Both the position numbers and the translations under genes were made by a program. From the NCBI RefSeq assembly GCF_021917145.1, contig NC_061077.1, positions 10,935,251 through 10,999,250 of the forward strand: 64,000 nucleotides of DNA. Reading direction: 5' to 3'. Each line of letters opens with the position of its first letter. Position 1 is the stretch's first letter. Origin of the DNA: Hypomesus transpacificus. Lineage: Eukaryota; Chordata; Actinopteri; Osmeriformes; Osmeridae. Shown one piece after another: positions 11,770-33,757 of this stretch. The notes beneath the pieces were generated by a model. It did no database searches. It saw only the letters and a list, made by a program, of their open reading frames with translations, and was not told where the DNA came from.

Positions 11770-14700
11770 GTAAGTTTATTTCTCACTGAAGAAGATGCTT
11801 TGATTCTGGGTTTTGAATTCAATATTTTATGAAATCATTCCAGTGATGTTGTTTAGGCACATAGTTGTTTATTGTAATGCAACTTGAAGTGAAAATGATC
11901 TGTTTACTTGAAGGCCTTTCTGCAAAGCTCCATTTCAGCTTAGCTGCTGTTGAGTAAAAACGAGGATGAGATTTTGACTCTGAATTTCTTTCATTCGTTG
12001 TTTCAGTGAAGCTATGCAATTCATTTCAATGTACATATTTGACAACATTTCCTGTTTTCAAGCATCAATTAATGAATTTGATGGCATTTTTACTGTAGAC
12101 TCCCGAAGTTGATATTAGAGTTGAGCACTGTGAGAATGCTTACACTGATAAGATCGTTTACACAGTTTCCTGTGTTGAGGTTTCACTAAGGTGAAAGAGT
12201 CCCTACAGTTTTTGCCTGTCGGTTGAACATTTTCTTTCGAATTCCACCAAGTCTCCTGCTGAAGCCCTGGCATGCAGTCATGCGTGTGTAAGCTTCACCC
12301 AGAACACTGGTAGCAACCAATCATGGCATCATTGTGGCTATCACCATGGCAGCAGCATGGAACACGGTTACGTGGCCTACTTCCTGTCTGCCACTCCGCC
12401 GTTACCCTCAAAGCCACATCCCTTGAGACAAACAGTTGCTGCCTTGCCGGAGAATTTGAACACATTTCGTCATTTCCTTCCAACTCCCAATCACCTTCCA
12501 TTTTAGTTTCTTTCTCATCTGAACAAGGAATTATTATAACACTGGCATGATCACTTAATTATTTTCCTCCATTTCCTGAATGTATCAATGAAATGTCATG
12601 TCAAGCGTGTGGTGTGAAGCCTGTTATTGCAGGGGTTGAGATGCCTGATAGGTGAAGGATCACAACATGTACAGGGCACCGCTTTCTCTTCTCTTCCTGA
12701 AGTGTGGAAGCCTGATGTGCTTGGTAGCCAGTGTGCCAAAATAAGGTGGAATAAACAGTGTGGAGATGGGGAAGGAACAGTCCTCCAGAGGGCAGAATGA
12801 AGTGCCATTTGAATTGCAATCAGTCTCCTTGCAGTTCTGTTTGCTGCAGCATGCCAACAGAGTGGGGGATTGAGATGAAAAGAGAGATGAAAGAGGGGTT
12901 GGGGGGGGAGGGGCTCAGAGCAAAGAAGAAATGAAAAATCACCCAGCATGACCGCTGCCCTCTGTCAGTGTCCATCTGATGGTATGTGAGTGTGTGTGTG
13001 TGTGTGTGTCAAAGTGCCAGTGTACCTATGTGTACATGAGTGTACACGTACAGACAGCAGGACAGAAAAATAAGGAAGAGAGCATGTGTCTGATAATCGT
13101 TGCCTCAAGGCTACTTGATTCTTCATATCAAATCTGGGGGTGTCTCCATCAGATTAATTAGATCCGGCGTGAAACAGCACAGCACGCTTCACACACACTC
13201 GTACGTACATGCTCCAACACGTGAGAGCATATAGAAGAAGGATTTAACATACAAGGAAAAGGGCTTTTGTGTTGAGGAAAACACTCTAAACACAGTTTGA
13301 AAAAAAATGTGTTTTATAAAATGTTCCCTTCCACTGTACTGTGCTGTTTTTAACCGCTACAAAAGATTTAGGAAATACATCTTCAGTCCAAAAATATGCC
13401 ATGATGTGGATGGTAGATTTTCTGAGGATTCTGTGACTGTGTTCCCCTGAGCTAAATGCTGTCAGGTTACTTTGTATTTGATGTGATTGGTTATTGGCTT
13501 CTGGGTGACTGTGAGAGGAGGGGAGGAAGTAGGGGGGAGGTGGGCGTTTTGGTGTCAGATGGGGCTATGAGGGCTTCCAAACATTCTACCCTTTACCACA
13601 CACCAGAGCATTGATTTAAACAGCAACAGAGCACAACATAAGTATTTCCATGCTTGTGAGCAGTATATTTTCAGAACAGATTGTTTTCACTCTCTCCCGA
13701 CACCTTTCCAATTAGGTTGAAGTCTCATTGATATCCAATATCTTTGCGTCTTCTGACCACTGCAATGTGAGCCTGGGCTCACCCCCTTCCGCTAATGAAC
13801 ACAGACTGTAGCAGGCAAATAGACGACAGATCAATAAGCTCACAGGAGATTTCTCTCTCTCTCCCTACCAAACACACGTTCTCTCACACACACACGCCAT
13901 AAAATGCAGTGACGATAGAAAGGTGGGGGAGCAGGCGAGAGAGAGGGACAGTGGCTGCCACCAGAGCTAGGAAGATTGTAACACCTTAGTAACAAGCTAG
14001 CTCAGCATCTCAGTGGAAAGGGGAGGAAGAGGGGGGGGGGGTTGACAAGCTGAACACTGACTGTAAAGATGGATGATAGTCACCACAGCTGTATAGAAGG
14101 AACAGACAAGACAGGGTATAAAAATAACGTGCACATTTTCCCCTCCCTTTCCCCCATGCCTTTGTTCTATGTCCTGTCCCTTTTGATTAACCCTGCTCAT
14201 CCCTCTTTCATTTCTCTCTCTCCATCACTGCTCTTTTCTCTTCCGGCGCCCACTCGTTCACAGGTTCAGCTTGTCTCTCTCTTCTTCCCCACCAGCCTCT
14301 CCTCCACGGCTCACCGCCTCCCCTTTTACAAGAGGGAGGGGAGATCAAGGGAGGGAGGGAGGGAGGGAGGGAGGGAGAGAGGGAGAGAGGGAGAGAGGGA
14401 GGGGAACAATAAAGAGCAGACACCGCGGTCGCTATGCCTTCTCAGTGAGAGAGATAGAGAGAGAGAGAGAGAGTGGGAAGGGGGGAGCCTGAAAAAGAGA
14501 GAGGGATAGAGGAGAAGCTTGGTTTTCCTGCGCTGCGCCTGGTCTGTTTGCGTGAGGAGGGGCAGCTGCAGAAGAGACAGGGGAGGCTGTATCAGCGTGT
14601 GTGCTGGCGCTGGCTGATCATTGGCTTTGCACTCGCTGAACCTGCGCGCATCGCTCCCTATCGGATGGATTTGGAGGCAGAGAGTCGTTGAGGGGGAGGG

Positions 14701-15552
14701 CTCTCCTAACAGCCGGGAACTGTTGACATGCTCAGTGTCTGACACGCTTGCCTGACACGCTTGGAGGACACGAGGTGGAGAGAGGCGTGATGGCTGGACG
14801 CTCCTGGGCAGCCATCTCCAGATCATCGAGCGTCTCCCTCTCTGCCGGCCTTCTCCCCTGACCAGAGCTGTTCACTGTCCTCCACATCTCCACACTGCCG
14901 CTCCCGCTGACAGAAGACAAGACGCCGCTGTCAAAACAAACGCCAGGCCCGCGATTGCTGGGAACCTCTGATCTGGACTGCAGAGCTTGGAGACGGCGTT
15001 AGTCTACACGGAGGACTTTTGAATTTGGAGACGTTGCGTTTTGAATGGACCTCATGTTTTAGATTGCTGGTTGGCGAAGGGGCTATGTATTGTTGTAATT
15101 TCTTTGCTTCGTTTTGAGCCAGCGAAGATGAACAGCTACCACAGGAGCCCAGGCAGCAGCACTACAGAAATAAGGTCAAGTGAATGATTGCTGAGGTGAC
15201 AGACAAGACACCGCGAGGAAGTCTCAGTTAAGTACATGTTGTCAGATGTTGCCATTTTGGAGGAATGGATTTAAATATTAAGATCTTTACGGTGAATCTT
15301 CCCCTTTTTTAGACGAATGACAGACTTCTCATATTTTAAATAGAGCAAACAGGAGACGGCTATGACGCTAACGTCTGCTCTGTTTTGCATTCTGAGGGAA
15401 AGCGTTTCTCCTCCACTAAGCTTGTCCAATCTGTCCAGCCACCATGCTCGCTTGACAGTCCGTCTCTAAAAAGCTGTGGTTGAACTGGAAGTTGCTGATG
15501 TCTCTCTGAATGGTTTCATCTGTCTATGGTGAGTCGTCTGAAGCCTGATCCC
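11770..15552 (+). other. agap2: agap2 intron of short form; promoter and 5' leader of long form
   Basis: No coding exon recognised. The left two thirds are AT-rich unique sequence with a short GT run near 12990. From about 14200 the sequence becomes GC- and purine-rich, with (GGGA)n at 14340-14402, a GA run near 14450, and CpG-containing sequence to 15000, which fits a promoter and leader for the long isoform. Several short ATG frames precede the chosen start, as is usual for long leaders. Confidence 0.5.
14340..14402. repeat. (GGGA)n purine tract
   Basis: Tandem GGGA and GAGA units upstream of agap2 exon 1. G-rich enough that strand structures are conceivable. Confidence 0.9.
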
Positions 15553-25838
<10,286 letters not shown>

Positions 25839-26975
25839 CTCTGAGGGGGGATTGCTGTGGTAGCACACAAGGGCTGGATGCACAGGGGGAAACAATAAGA
25901 TCATTTCAGTCCATGGATGAACTTGTGTCTGTGGGTGAGGCTAATAAGCAAACAATAAGGAGAATACAGACTGTACAACATATCAACAATCAAAAAGCAA
26001 TGTTGAATATTTACGCAAAATGTTGCTGACGTCATTGTTTGTTGAACCTCATTTCAGGTTTCTTCATGATTGGCCTAATAGACGTTTTTCTGTCAAGGAA
26101 CATTTCAGATAGATGAACTGCCACATGACTTTAGCTTTCTGTTTCACTCCTTCTAAAGAAGTGCAATACTCAGTCATTCCTTTAGATAGCTAAAGATTAA
26201 TTAACATTTTAAAAGACCTCTGAAAGGGATGAGGGACAGTGAGTTGTGAATAAACAGTCAGGCCAGTAAGGAGACTGTAGCAAGAGAATAAAGTACATTG
26301 AGAGGATATAGCTTTTTGGTTGTTGTTTTGTAGTGACTGGGCCAAAATGTTTAAACATCTGTCTGTCAGTAACCATGAGCTGTTTCTGTACTTTTAAACC
26401 ATAGCTCTGTATTGATTGTTTTGCAGTAACTACTACAAATTCGACATAGAATAGAAAGTCGAATATCCCTTCAGATGTCCCTAATTGTATTGAATTCACT
26501 TGTAATTATACAATATCTTCTCCTATACATTATTGTGTTCTACGTGTACTGCTGTCTATGGACATAATATTTGCCATACAGGGTAAAACTCCAAATGAAA
26601 CAGTTTGTAAAGAAACAATTTCTAGCTAATTCTTTTTTAGCCATTTTCTAGTTTTCCAAACATCTGTGTTTTGATTCATGGTCCTGGTATTTATCAAAGA
26701 CACAGAGCCTATTACATCTATGCCCATGGTGATGGCACACCATTAGGCAGCAGCTAAACATTACTGGACTACTGTTAGTTATTTTATAGTGCCAAATACA
26801 TGAAAGCAGCTGTAACAGTACCATACTGCACACGAAGTCAATATGTTTGAGCAAAATAAGCCTTTAATAAGACATTTTCATGTTAAAGTGGTGTTTCATT
26901 ATTACTTTGTATCTGTAACGTCTATCAATCAAAGAAATACTTAAATTACCTGAATAAAGGAACTTTTATATGTTG
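25839..26975 (+). other. agap2: agap2 3' UTR
   Basis: AT-rich sequence after the agap2 stop codon with no coding capacity. AATAAA is present at 26287-26292 and 26953-26958; the second is followed by a T/GT-rich stretch (ttttatatgttgtctctgg), which makes it the better cleavage candidate. Confidence 0.6.
26953..26958 (+). terminator. agap2: candidate poly(A) signal, agap2
   Basis: AATAAA with a downstream GT/T-rich element, 1.1 kb after the stop codon and about 0.2 kb before the next gene's promoter. Confidence 0.55.
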
Positions 26976-27079
26976 TCTCTGGGCCGTTTTTTGTACCTGA
27001 CTGAAAGCATGTTCTATTATCTAAACATGTAAATGTAAACATAACTAGCTACTCCTGGACTTGCATATGCAACGGACGC

Positions 27080-27776
27080 ACAATAGTCTTCCAGACCCTT
27101 GGGGGCGGTATGCCAGATACCTGCCTTATATTCCTTTGACAGACGTCAGAAGTCTGCGACCACGACAGGCATAGTAGGCGGAACGGACCCGTTGTTTCGC
27201 AAATGATCGAATATTTATTATTGCATGGGTAAGTAATCAATATGGTAACGTTATACTAGCCATAGTTTTCCAACAAGAGTTGTCCAGTATAAACAACATT
27301 TTCCGTGAAGACATAGCGACCGGACATATCAAAGTGTCTAGCTAGCCACCTGATCAAGTGTAGTTAGGTGTCGAATGCTCAGATTTAAGAACACCAACGA
27401 TACTTTTCATGACGAACTAATCAATGTTTTGTCAACGTTAAACCATGTTTATCAAAACACTAATGAGTTTCCACACCACAGCTTTGCAACTTCCTTATCT
27501 TGTTCCCTATTTTGCAGCGTCTACTAACTTAGTTAACCTGGTAGACGCTTAACTTTAAGCTTGTCAGTAAAATCGTAGTGGAACCTCCACTCTAGATAAA
27601 CTATTCAAACTAAATTGGTGGGTTTCACCATCCACGAATGAGCTTGCTTTTCTGCAAAGACTTTCCGCTGACGCCACAAGCACATAGAAGTCCACTCATT
27701 GGCTGTTGCCTTACAGTACTTTACAGACTAACTGTTGCTAATATTACTGATGTTTCTCCCTGGTTGCCTCTCCTAG
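27080..27776 (+). promoter_or_regulatory. zbtb39: zbtb39 promoter, non-coding exon 1 and intron 1
   Basis: A strong donor (GTAAGT at 27229) and a good acceptor (CTCCTAG ending at 27776) frame an intron of about 550 bp in front of the coding exon. This implies a short non-coding first exon ending at 27228. The start site is not placed. A CTAGCTAGC patch lies at 27340-27350. Confidence 0.5.
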
Positions 27777-27792
27777 TTGGCCCCTGGGCCGC

Positions 27793-27816
27793 ATGTCACT
27801 ACCGTGCCAGGGATGA
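27793..27816 (+). promoter_or_regulatory. 7-codon upstream ORF overlapping the zbtb39 start
   Basis: ATG at 27793 opens a frame of seven codons (MSLPCQG) whose TGA stop (27814-27816) overlaps the main start codon at 27813-27815 as ATGA. Such an overlap allows termination-reinitiation and may limit translation of the main frame. Seen directly; the regulatory role is inference. Confidence 0.5.
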
Positions 27817-30566
27817 GGATCCGGCTGCAGGCTCCCGGCCACGCCGCCGGTCTCCTCTCGGAGCTAAACCGCTGTCGCCAGGCCCGTCTGTACTGCGACG
27901 TGCTCCTACAGGCGGGCGGGCGCTCGTTCGCCGCTCACCGCGCCGTGCTGGCCTGTGGCGGGGCGCACTTCCGCAGCCTGTTCTCCCGCGGCCAGATGGG
28001 AGCCTCAGGAGGCCCCGGCACCGCCGTCTCCTCCTACTCCCTGGACTTTGTGTCGCCGACCAACTTGGAGAAGGTGCTGACGTTCATCTACACGGGGGAG
28101 ATCCTGACGGACCTGATCGACGTGGGCGTGCTGTACGAGCTGGCCGTGAGGCTGGGGGTGAGGGAGCTGGTGAGGGCGTGCCACAACACCTTCCCCGACC
28201 TGCAGGGCTCGGCCTCTGCTGACTGCGCGGCCGAGCGGCAGGGGGATGTGGAGGGGGCCGTGGGGGCCGTGGGGGCCGTGGGGGCGTCGGGCTCTGTGTG
28301 CTCCTCGTCTGCCGCCTCCTGCTCCTCCTTGTCCTCGTCCGTGGGGCCGTCGGGGGCCCCCACTCCTGCCGCGCCCTCCCCTCTGGCCCAGAGCAGGGGG
28401 AGCAGGGCCAGCCGGGGTCACAGCACTCCCCTGCCAGTGGCCCTCAAGGCTGAGGACATGCATTCTCACCTGGGCTATGGGCAGATGGCCGACGGGGTCG
28501 GTCAGCTCGCTGGGGACCAGGTTGGACTAGCCAGCCACAACCACCAGACTGAGGGGGCTCCCAAAGGCCCCTCCCTGCCGCTGAAGACTGAGGAGGGGGC
28601 AGCCACGGGGGCCTGTGAGGATGGGGAGGGACAGACGGTCAGCGGGAGCAGAGCTGGATCTCTGCCCCTGGGCGTCTCTGAGCCCTGTTCCTTTCCCGAC
28701 TCGTCAGGCCCCCTGGGGGCAGAGGCCGGCGACCCCTCCTCTGGGGACCCTCTGGACAGCCTGCAGGTGGGGGCGGTGGAGGGCGGGGTGGCGGTGGGAA
28801 ACGACGAAGGCCTCATCTTCGGGGGGGAGGTGGAGGACCAGGAAGAGGAGGAGAGGGGGGCGGGGCGGGGGGACGGGAGCGACGTGGCGGAGCAGTGGAG
28901 GCAGCTGGCCGGGGAGATCATCGAGCTGAGCGACGACGAGAACTACATGGAGGAGGAGGAGGAGGAGGAGGAGGAAGAGGAGGAGGAGGAGGACCTGGTG
29001 TGTGTGGAGAACGGGGGGGGCGGGAGGGGGGGGTGGCGGCCGGTAGCCAGGGCTCCGTAACCACGGCGGCGTGCAAGACCTGCGGCGCGGTGCTGCGGGC
29101 GGACTCGGCCACGCTCCGCTCCCACGCCGAGACGCACCACATCACGGAAACGGGCGCCTGCGGCGTGTGCGGCGCCCAGTTCCCGGACCGCGGCGCCGGC
29201 GTCACCCACGCTCTCTCCCACGTGGGCGTGCTGCTGTTCTCCTGCGACATGTGCCGCCTTCAGTTCTGCAGCCAGGCCAAGCTGCTGCGCCATCGGCGGC
29301 AGGCTGCGGCCAGCTACACCCACCCCCTGCCCTCCAGCACCACCAAGGGGCAGGGCCCGGAGGTGCAGTGTGCCATCTGCACCAAAACCATCACCAAGGA
29401 CTTCCAGGTCAGCCCTCCGCAGAGAGACGTAAATGTTTAATCTTGTGTCCAATGGTTTTGCTTATAACAGAAATCGACCATGGATAATACCCATAAAACC
29501 TTTTTGTTGTTGTTTACATGATAACCCTTCATCTCGGAAATCTCAAGTGTGACCACGATATCCCTAAAACTGGTTTGGTGTCGTTAATAGTACCACCCCT
29601 CATCTCTGTCTCCCCTCCCAGGTCGTCAGAGACCACCTCCTGAGCCACATGTGCTCTCAGACCCTGACCTGTGGCGTGTGCCAGCAGCGCCTGCCCTCCC
29701 TGTGCTCCCTGCTGTGGCACGCCCTCAACCACCTGGCCCTGCCCGTCTACTCCTGCCTCCACTGCACCTGCAGCTTCCTGGAGCTCCCCCTGCTGGACAG
29801 GCACATGGCGCTGCACGCCGAGGAGGAGGCGGCAAGCGGCGGGGACCGGGAGCTCAGCAGGAGGCTGAAGGCTGCGGGGAGCGAGGGGGAGGACGAGCTG
29901 CGCTGCTTCCTGTGTCCCCAGACCTTCCGCTCCTCGTCGGCCTTCCACTACCACCTGAGCTTACACACCAGCGAGTCCCTGGGAGGGCAGGGCTGGCCGC
30001 CGGGCAAGCGCAAAGCCGACCACGCCCTGGACTACCCCCCGCCCTCCTGCGCCTCCTCTTCCCCCCTGGAGGCGGCCGGGAGCCTGGGGAAGCTGAGCAG
30101 CCTGGGTTTCGGCCTGGGGATGGGCTTCAACCTGTCGGACAAGCTGCTCCAGGGCGGCGGGGCTAGCTTCCCTTCCGGGCTGCTGAGCAACGGGGGCCCG
30201 GGGCTGGACGGGGCGGGCGGGGTGCCCCGGGGGAAGTGGTACCGCTGTCGTTTCTGCGGCAAGCGCTTCGCCCACTCGGGCGAGTTCACCTACCACCTCC
30301 GCATCCACACGGGGGAGAAGCCGTACCAGTGCAAGGTGTGCCTGCGCTACTTCCGGGGCCGCTCCACCATGATCTGCCACCTGAAGACGCACGCGGGGGC
30401 CCTGATGTACCGCTGCACCGTGTGCGGCCTCTACTTCTCCACCCTCAAGCTGGTGTCCTCGCACATGGAGGCCCACAAGGACCACCTGCCGCCCGACTTC
30501 AACATCGAGCAGACGTTCATGTACAACGACCACTCCAAAGAAGCCCTCCCCACGCTGGACACCTGA
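27813..30566 (+). CDS. zbtb39: ZBTB39-like BTB/POZ zinc-finger protein, with a frame break
   Basis: Likely nuclear DNA-binding regulator; targets unknown to me. Exons: 27813-29407 and 29622-30566 (phase 0 join in ..KDFQ|VVRDH..). Seen: MRIRLQAPGHAAGLL start as in ZBTB39; BTB domain to about residue 115 (YCDVLL, HRAVLACGG, FIYTGEILTDLIDVGVLYEL, CHNTFPDLQ); a low-complexity Gly/Ser/Ala linker; the ZBTB39 motif EIIELSDDENY followed by a run of Glu; then ten C2H2 fingers, the last three canonical with the linker HTGEKPYQCKVC; and the family ending IEQTFMYNDHSKEA. Identity is firm. Between about 28998 and 29050 the frame shifts by -1 inside G-runs: the upstream frame meets a stop at 29058-29060, yet fingers continue in another frame. 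Either a one-base assembly error or a 53-nt intron would mend it (about 846 or 828 residues; human 712). Confidence 0.9.
29408..29621 (+). other. zbtb39: zbtb39 intron within zinc finger 4
   Basis: A 214-bp intron, CAG|GTCAGC to CCTCCCAG|GTC, splits the fourth finger between its cysteine and histidine halves. Read-through would meet a stop at once in the first frame (29440), so splicing is needed to join fingers 1-3 to 5-10. Confidence 0.85.
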
Positions 30567-30599
30567 TCTGCTACTGCTGTGTCCTCTGCTGTGTGCCAT

Positions 30600-30745
30600 G
30601 GCTGCCTGTCTGTCTGCCTGTCTACCTGCCTGTCTACCTGCCTTTCTGTCTGCCTGTCTGTCTGTCTACCTGCCTTTCTGTCTGACTGTCTGTCTGCCTG
30701 TCTACCTGCCTTTCTGTCTGTCTGTTTGTCTGTCTTCTTTCTTTT
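30600..30745. repeat. (CTGT)n/(CTGC)n tetranucleotide repeat
   Basis: Tandem CTGT with CTGC, CTAC and CTTT variants immediately downstream of the zbtb39 stop codon. Open frames inside it on both strands are low-complexity artefacts. Confidence 0.95.
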
Positions 30746-31734
30746 CTGTCTCTTCCTTATCTGTCTTCTTCCTTTCCTCACCCTTTTCTTGCTCACTCTC
30801 TCCCCCCCTCACCTCCGTCTCACTCTCTCTTTATCAGTGTCTTGTTGTGGACCATATTTATACACCTACTCTTTTAGAATGTGTTCGGCTTTTTATTATG
30901 TATTTTTGAAATCTCCTTTTGAATAGAAACACATTCCTGCTCAAGCATAGCAGAAGGGGAACAGTAAAACACCATGTACTTTGAGACTAGCTGGGCCACT
31001 TGGTGGCAGTCTATCCACTGTTCCACTCAGTGTCTATAAACGGAGGGTGGGTGCGACAGGGTTGCAGTGCCTATTTCTTGTAAGGAAAGTTCGTTGTGGA
31101 ATTGTTTCTAAAAGAACCATTTTGAGGAACGTCCACGAGAGAGTTGGAGTCGACATGAGGTGTCCTATCGCCCCTCAGAACGGCACTGTTATCTCTCTGG
31201 TCCTGTAAAAGCTTTCTATGTAAATTATGATTCTTCCGTTGTGTGTACAGGCTCTCAAAGTAGTAGGCTTTGATACTGAAGACGAGGCCTTAATGGATCT
31301 GTTCAGTAGCGATCACCCTAGGTATGTCTTCCTGGAAATAGTATAATTCACTAGTAATTATGGTCATGCTGTTTATAATGTCCCCAGTCATCAAAGTAGT
31401 TGAGAAAATGTTTGTACTGTGAGTATTTGTAAAGAAGCCATACAGGTGAATGGTTTCAGATGGTACGTGCCATGTTCTCACTCTCAGACTGTTCAAATGT
31501 CATAACACACTTGTGGTCTTTTTTATAACACTTGATGATGTTTATCGTAGAGTTGTGATTCTGAAGTGCTCACTTTCAAATTCCCATTTTTGTGATCTTC
31601 TATTTGATGTCTTACCTCATACATCCGATGACAATACAGATATTTATTCTATTTATGCTGTTTTTTATTTTATGTACTTTTTTTAGTGAAAACTATTACA
31701 CGTTGGCCTTTTTACCTTGTTTAGTCACGTATCA

Positions 31735-31740
31735 AATAAA
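31735..31740 (+). terminator. zbtb39: candidate poly(A) signal, zbtb39
   Basis: AATAAA about 1.17 kb after the stop codon, preceded by T-rich sequence and followed by TGTCGTGTTTTGG, a GT-rich downstream element. Confidence 0.55.
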
Positions 31741-31760
31741 ATGGGGACTAATAAAAGTAG

Positions 31761-32449
31761 GCTGCTGTCGTGTTTTGGAGCTGGTTCCTTTTTGAGTTTC
31801 ATCTACTGTGATGCCTTCTAAATCACTATTAATGATATATATATATAAATATAATCATGCACAGACCATGTCAGGGTTCAGACTGTGATCTTTCACCCCT
31901 AACCCATTTCTAGGTGGGCAGCTTCCTGCTATTGTATCATCTGCTGATTGAAAACGAAGCTTTTTCCTTTTGTCCATCAGCTTATCAACATCGTCATAAC
32001 ACTGGAACATTCCTTGCAATTTAGAACTTTAAAACAAACATGCAAAAATCCCTGACCAGTCTTAAATCACTGTGTTGTGGAGACAAGTGTCAGTGTTCCT
32101 CCTCTTAAAGGCTGCTGTAGTGGAGGGTTGGGAAGAGGGCACTCGCTTTACACTTTTATGTTTTTTCATTCGATTTTTTATTCGATTTTGTACAGAAATA
32201 TAAACCAGAAAAAACTGAAATACATGTTCAGAAGCAGTTAGACAGATTTCTTTGTATAACCAAAAATGGATATTGTTTAATGGGATTTGGCTTTTTTGCT
32301 GATTTACACTGTACTTACACATATTAGCTGTATGTGTACAAAACATTTGTTTACACACTTTCCTTCTCACTCTAGGAATGATGCTTTCCTAACTCATCTC
32401 CTTGGATGTAGCCTTAGAGGAAGCTGGGTGACATTGTCATGGTGGGCAT
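31761..32449. other. AT-rich spacer
   Basis: No gene, repeat family or regulatory site recognised. An AT dinucleotide run is present near 31835. Confidence 0.5.
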
Positions 32450-32738
32450 GACTGTTAATAGCAGAGGGGTGTTGTATGAATTGGAGAGTTTAGACTGAAG
32501 GTGACTTAAATCTGATGATGTTGATCCATTACACAAGCTGCGGAAGAATAATTGGAATATGTTAAAGGTCATATGGCTGTGTGATTGGTATACATTAGAC
32601 AGATGATTATTAGTAAGCGGTTTATATTAGTGTTGAAAAAAAAGTAGTAGTGTAAAGAATCTCCTGTTGTTCAAGCCCAGGATCAAACAATGTAGTTGTA
32701 CAGCAGCATACCTCACTGTGTGGAGTCTAGTAATGGAG

Positions 32739-32762
32739 GATGATGATGATGATGATGATGAG
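32739..32762. repeat. (GAT)n repeat
   Basis: Eight or so GAT triplets inside copy A of the direct repeat; the matching place in copy B has fewer. Confidence 0.9.
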
Positions 32763-33364
32763 AATCTACCAGTACTGTTTCTCCAGAGGGTCTTAGTGTA
32801 GATAGAATAAAGATAACAAATGATTCCCTCTCCTCGTCTCTGGATGCAATGCCAGGAAGCCCCCTCCTGTGTAGAGCAGTGGTGAACAGCAGGAGGGGGA
32901 GGAAACCTGTGGTACATCACACCTCCAAGAGGAAGAGGCCTTTGAACCAAAGCCTCCCTCCTCATGAGTGATCCTCTCATCACCCACCTGGAAACCTGTT
33001 CACCTGCAGCTCAGCAGGCATTTATGACACCTGGAGGTGATGATCTAACAGAGACCATTCCAATGTGTTGGCTGGTTAAATCTTTCTGCTCGGTGAGGGT
33101 CTAGGATCCAGACTGATAGGAGGGAGCAGGAGTCTGAGGTTAACGACTCTCAAGAACGCCATGGCTCAAAATAACGAGGTCACCCTCTTCCATCTTGTCA
33201 TTGTTCTGGGAGAATATCACCATAACATCCTGCAGGTCAGACTTATACCGACAATAGGGACATTTGTGTTGGCCCTGTAACTGCAGATACATGGGATGTT
33301 CTGTACCAACTCTCTCTGGTCCTCTGGATGGTCAGCATTTTGTGAAGATCTGTTTGCCCCTCTC

Positions 33365-33392
33365 TGGTCCCCCCCCCCCCCCCCCACCCCCA
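33365..33392. repeat. C homopolymer in repeat copy A
   Basis: About 17 C at this site, only six at the matching place in copy B (36724). Confidence 0.9.
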
Positions 33393-33751
33393 CCATATCC
33401 ATCCTGCTTGTTTCCCTTTGTTTAAGTGTAGTCAATCTGCTCTTTTCCTAAAGCTACAGGAAGGAAACTGTCAGCAGAATTAGAGCTTCTGGAAAGGCTG
33501 AAGCTAACCCTGTCCTCAGTGTGCTGACCTTCCACCATGCTGTTGAGCTTGGATGTGATCTGGCACCAGGGCAAAACACAAATGTAGCCGTTTAGTAGCA
33601 CAGGTTGGACTTGACAAAAGCCCGGACATACTATGGTGGGCTAGTGAGACAGTGATCCTTCCTTGTACATTTGAATGCCAGTCAAATAATGTGTACTTAT
33701 CAAGATATAGCAATGGTCCAAAATGTGTTGGACTGTTTAACAGGGTGGAGA

Positions 33752-33757
33752 TTTATT
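33752..33757 (-). terminator. gpr182: candidate poly(A) signal, gpr182
   Basis: AATAAA on the minus strand, 460 bp downstream of the gpr182 stop codon. Assigned by position. Confidence 0.5.

Larger units (their letters stand above)
30567..31760 (+). other. zbtb39: zbtb39 3' UTR
   Basis: Non-coding sequence after the stop codon: a CTGT/CTGC-rich block, a pyrimidine-rich block to 30835, then AT-rich unique sequence with AATAAA at 31735-31740. Confidence 0.6.
32450..33500. repeat. direct repeat flanking gpr182, copy A
   Basis: Matches copy B (35324-36845) in the same order and orientation, about 3.3 kb away. The first part (to about 32760) is diverged; 32849-33088 and 33176-33500 are nearly identical to copy B (about 4 differences in the first 240 bp). 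An 87-bp stretch between the two good blocks is unrelated to its counterpart. The sequence before copy B is the 5' end of gpr182, so copy A looks like a duplicated gpr182 upstream region without its gene. On the minus strand, a 62-codon frame including QHKCPYCRYKSDLQDVMVI is open here but broken by a 2-bp insertion in copy B. Confidence 0.85.

Noticed and set aside
28005-28469. Minus-strand frame opposite the zbtb39 linker
   Set aside because: A shadow of the GC-rich zbtb39 coding exon; no family match.
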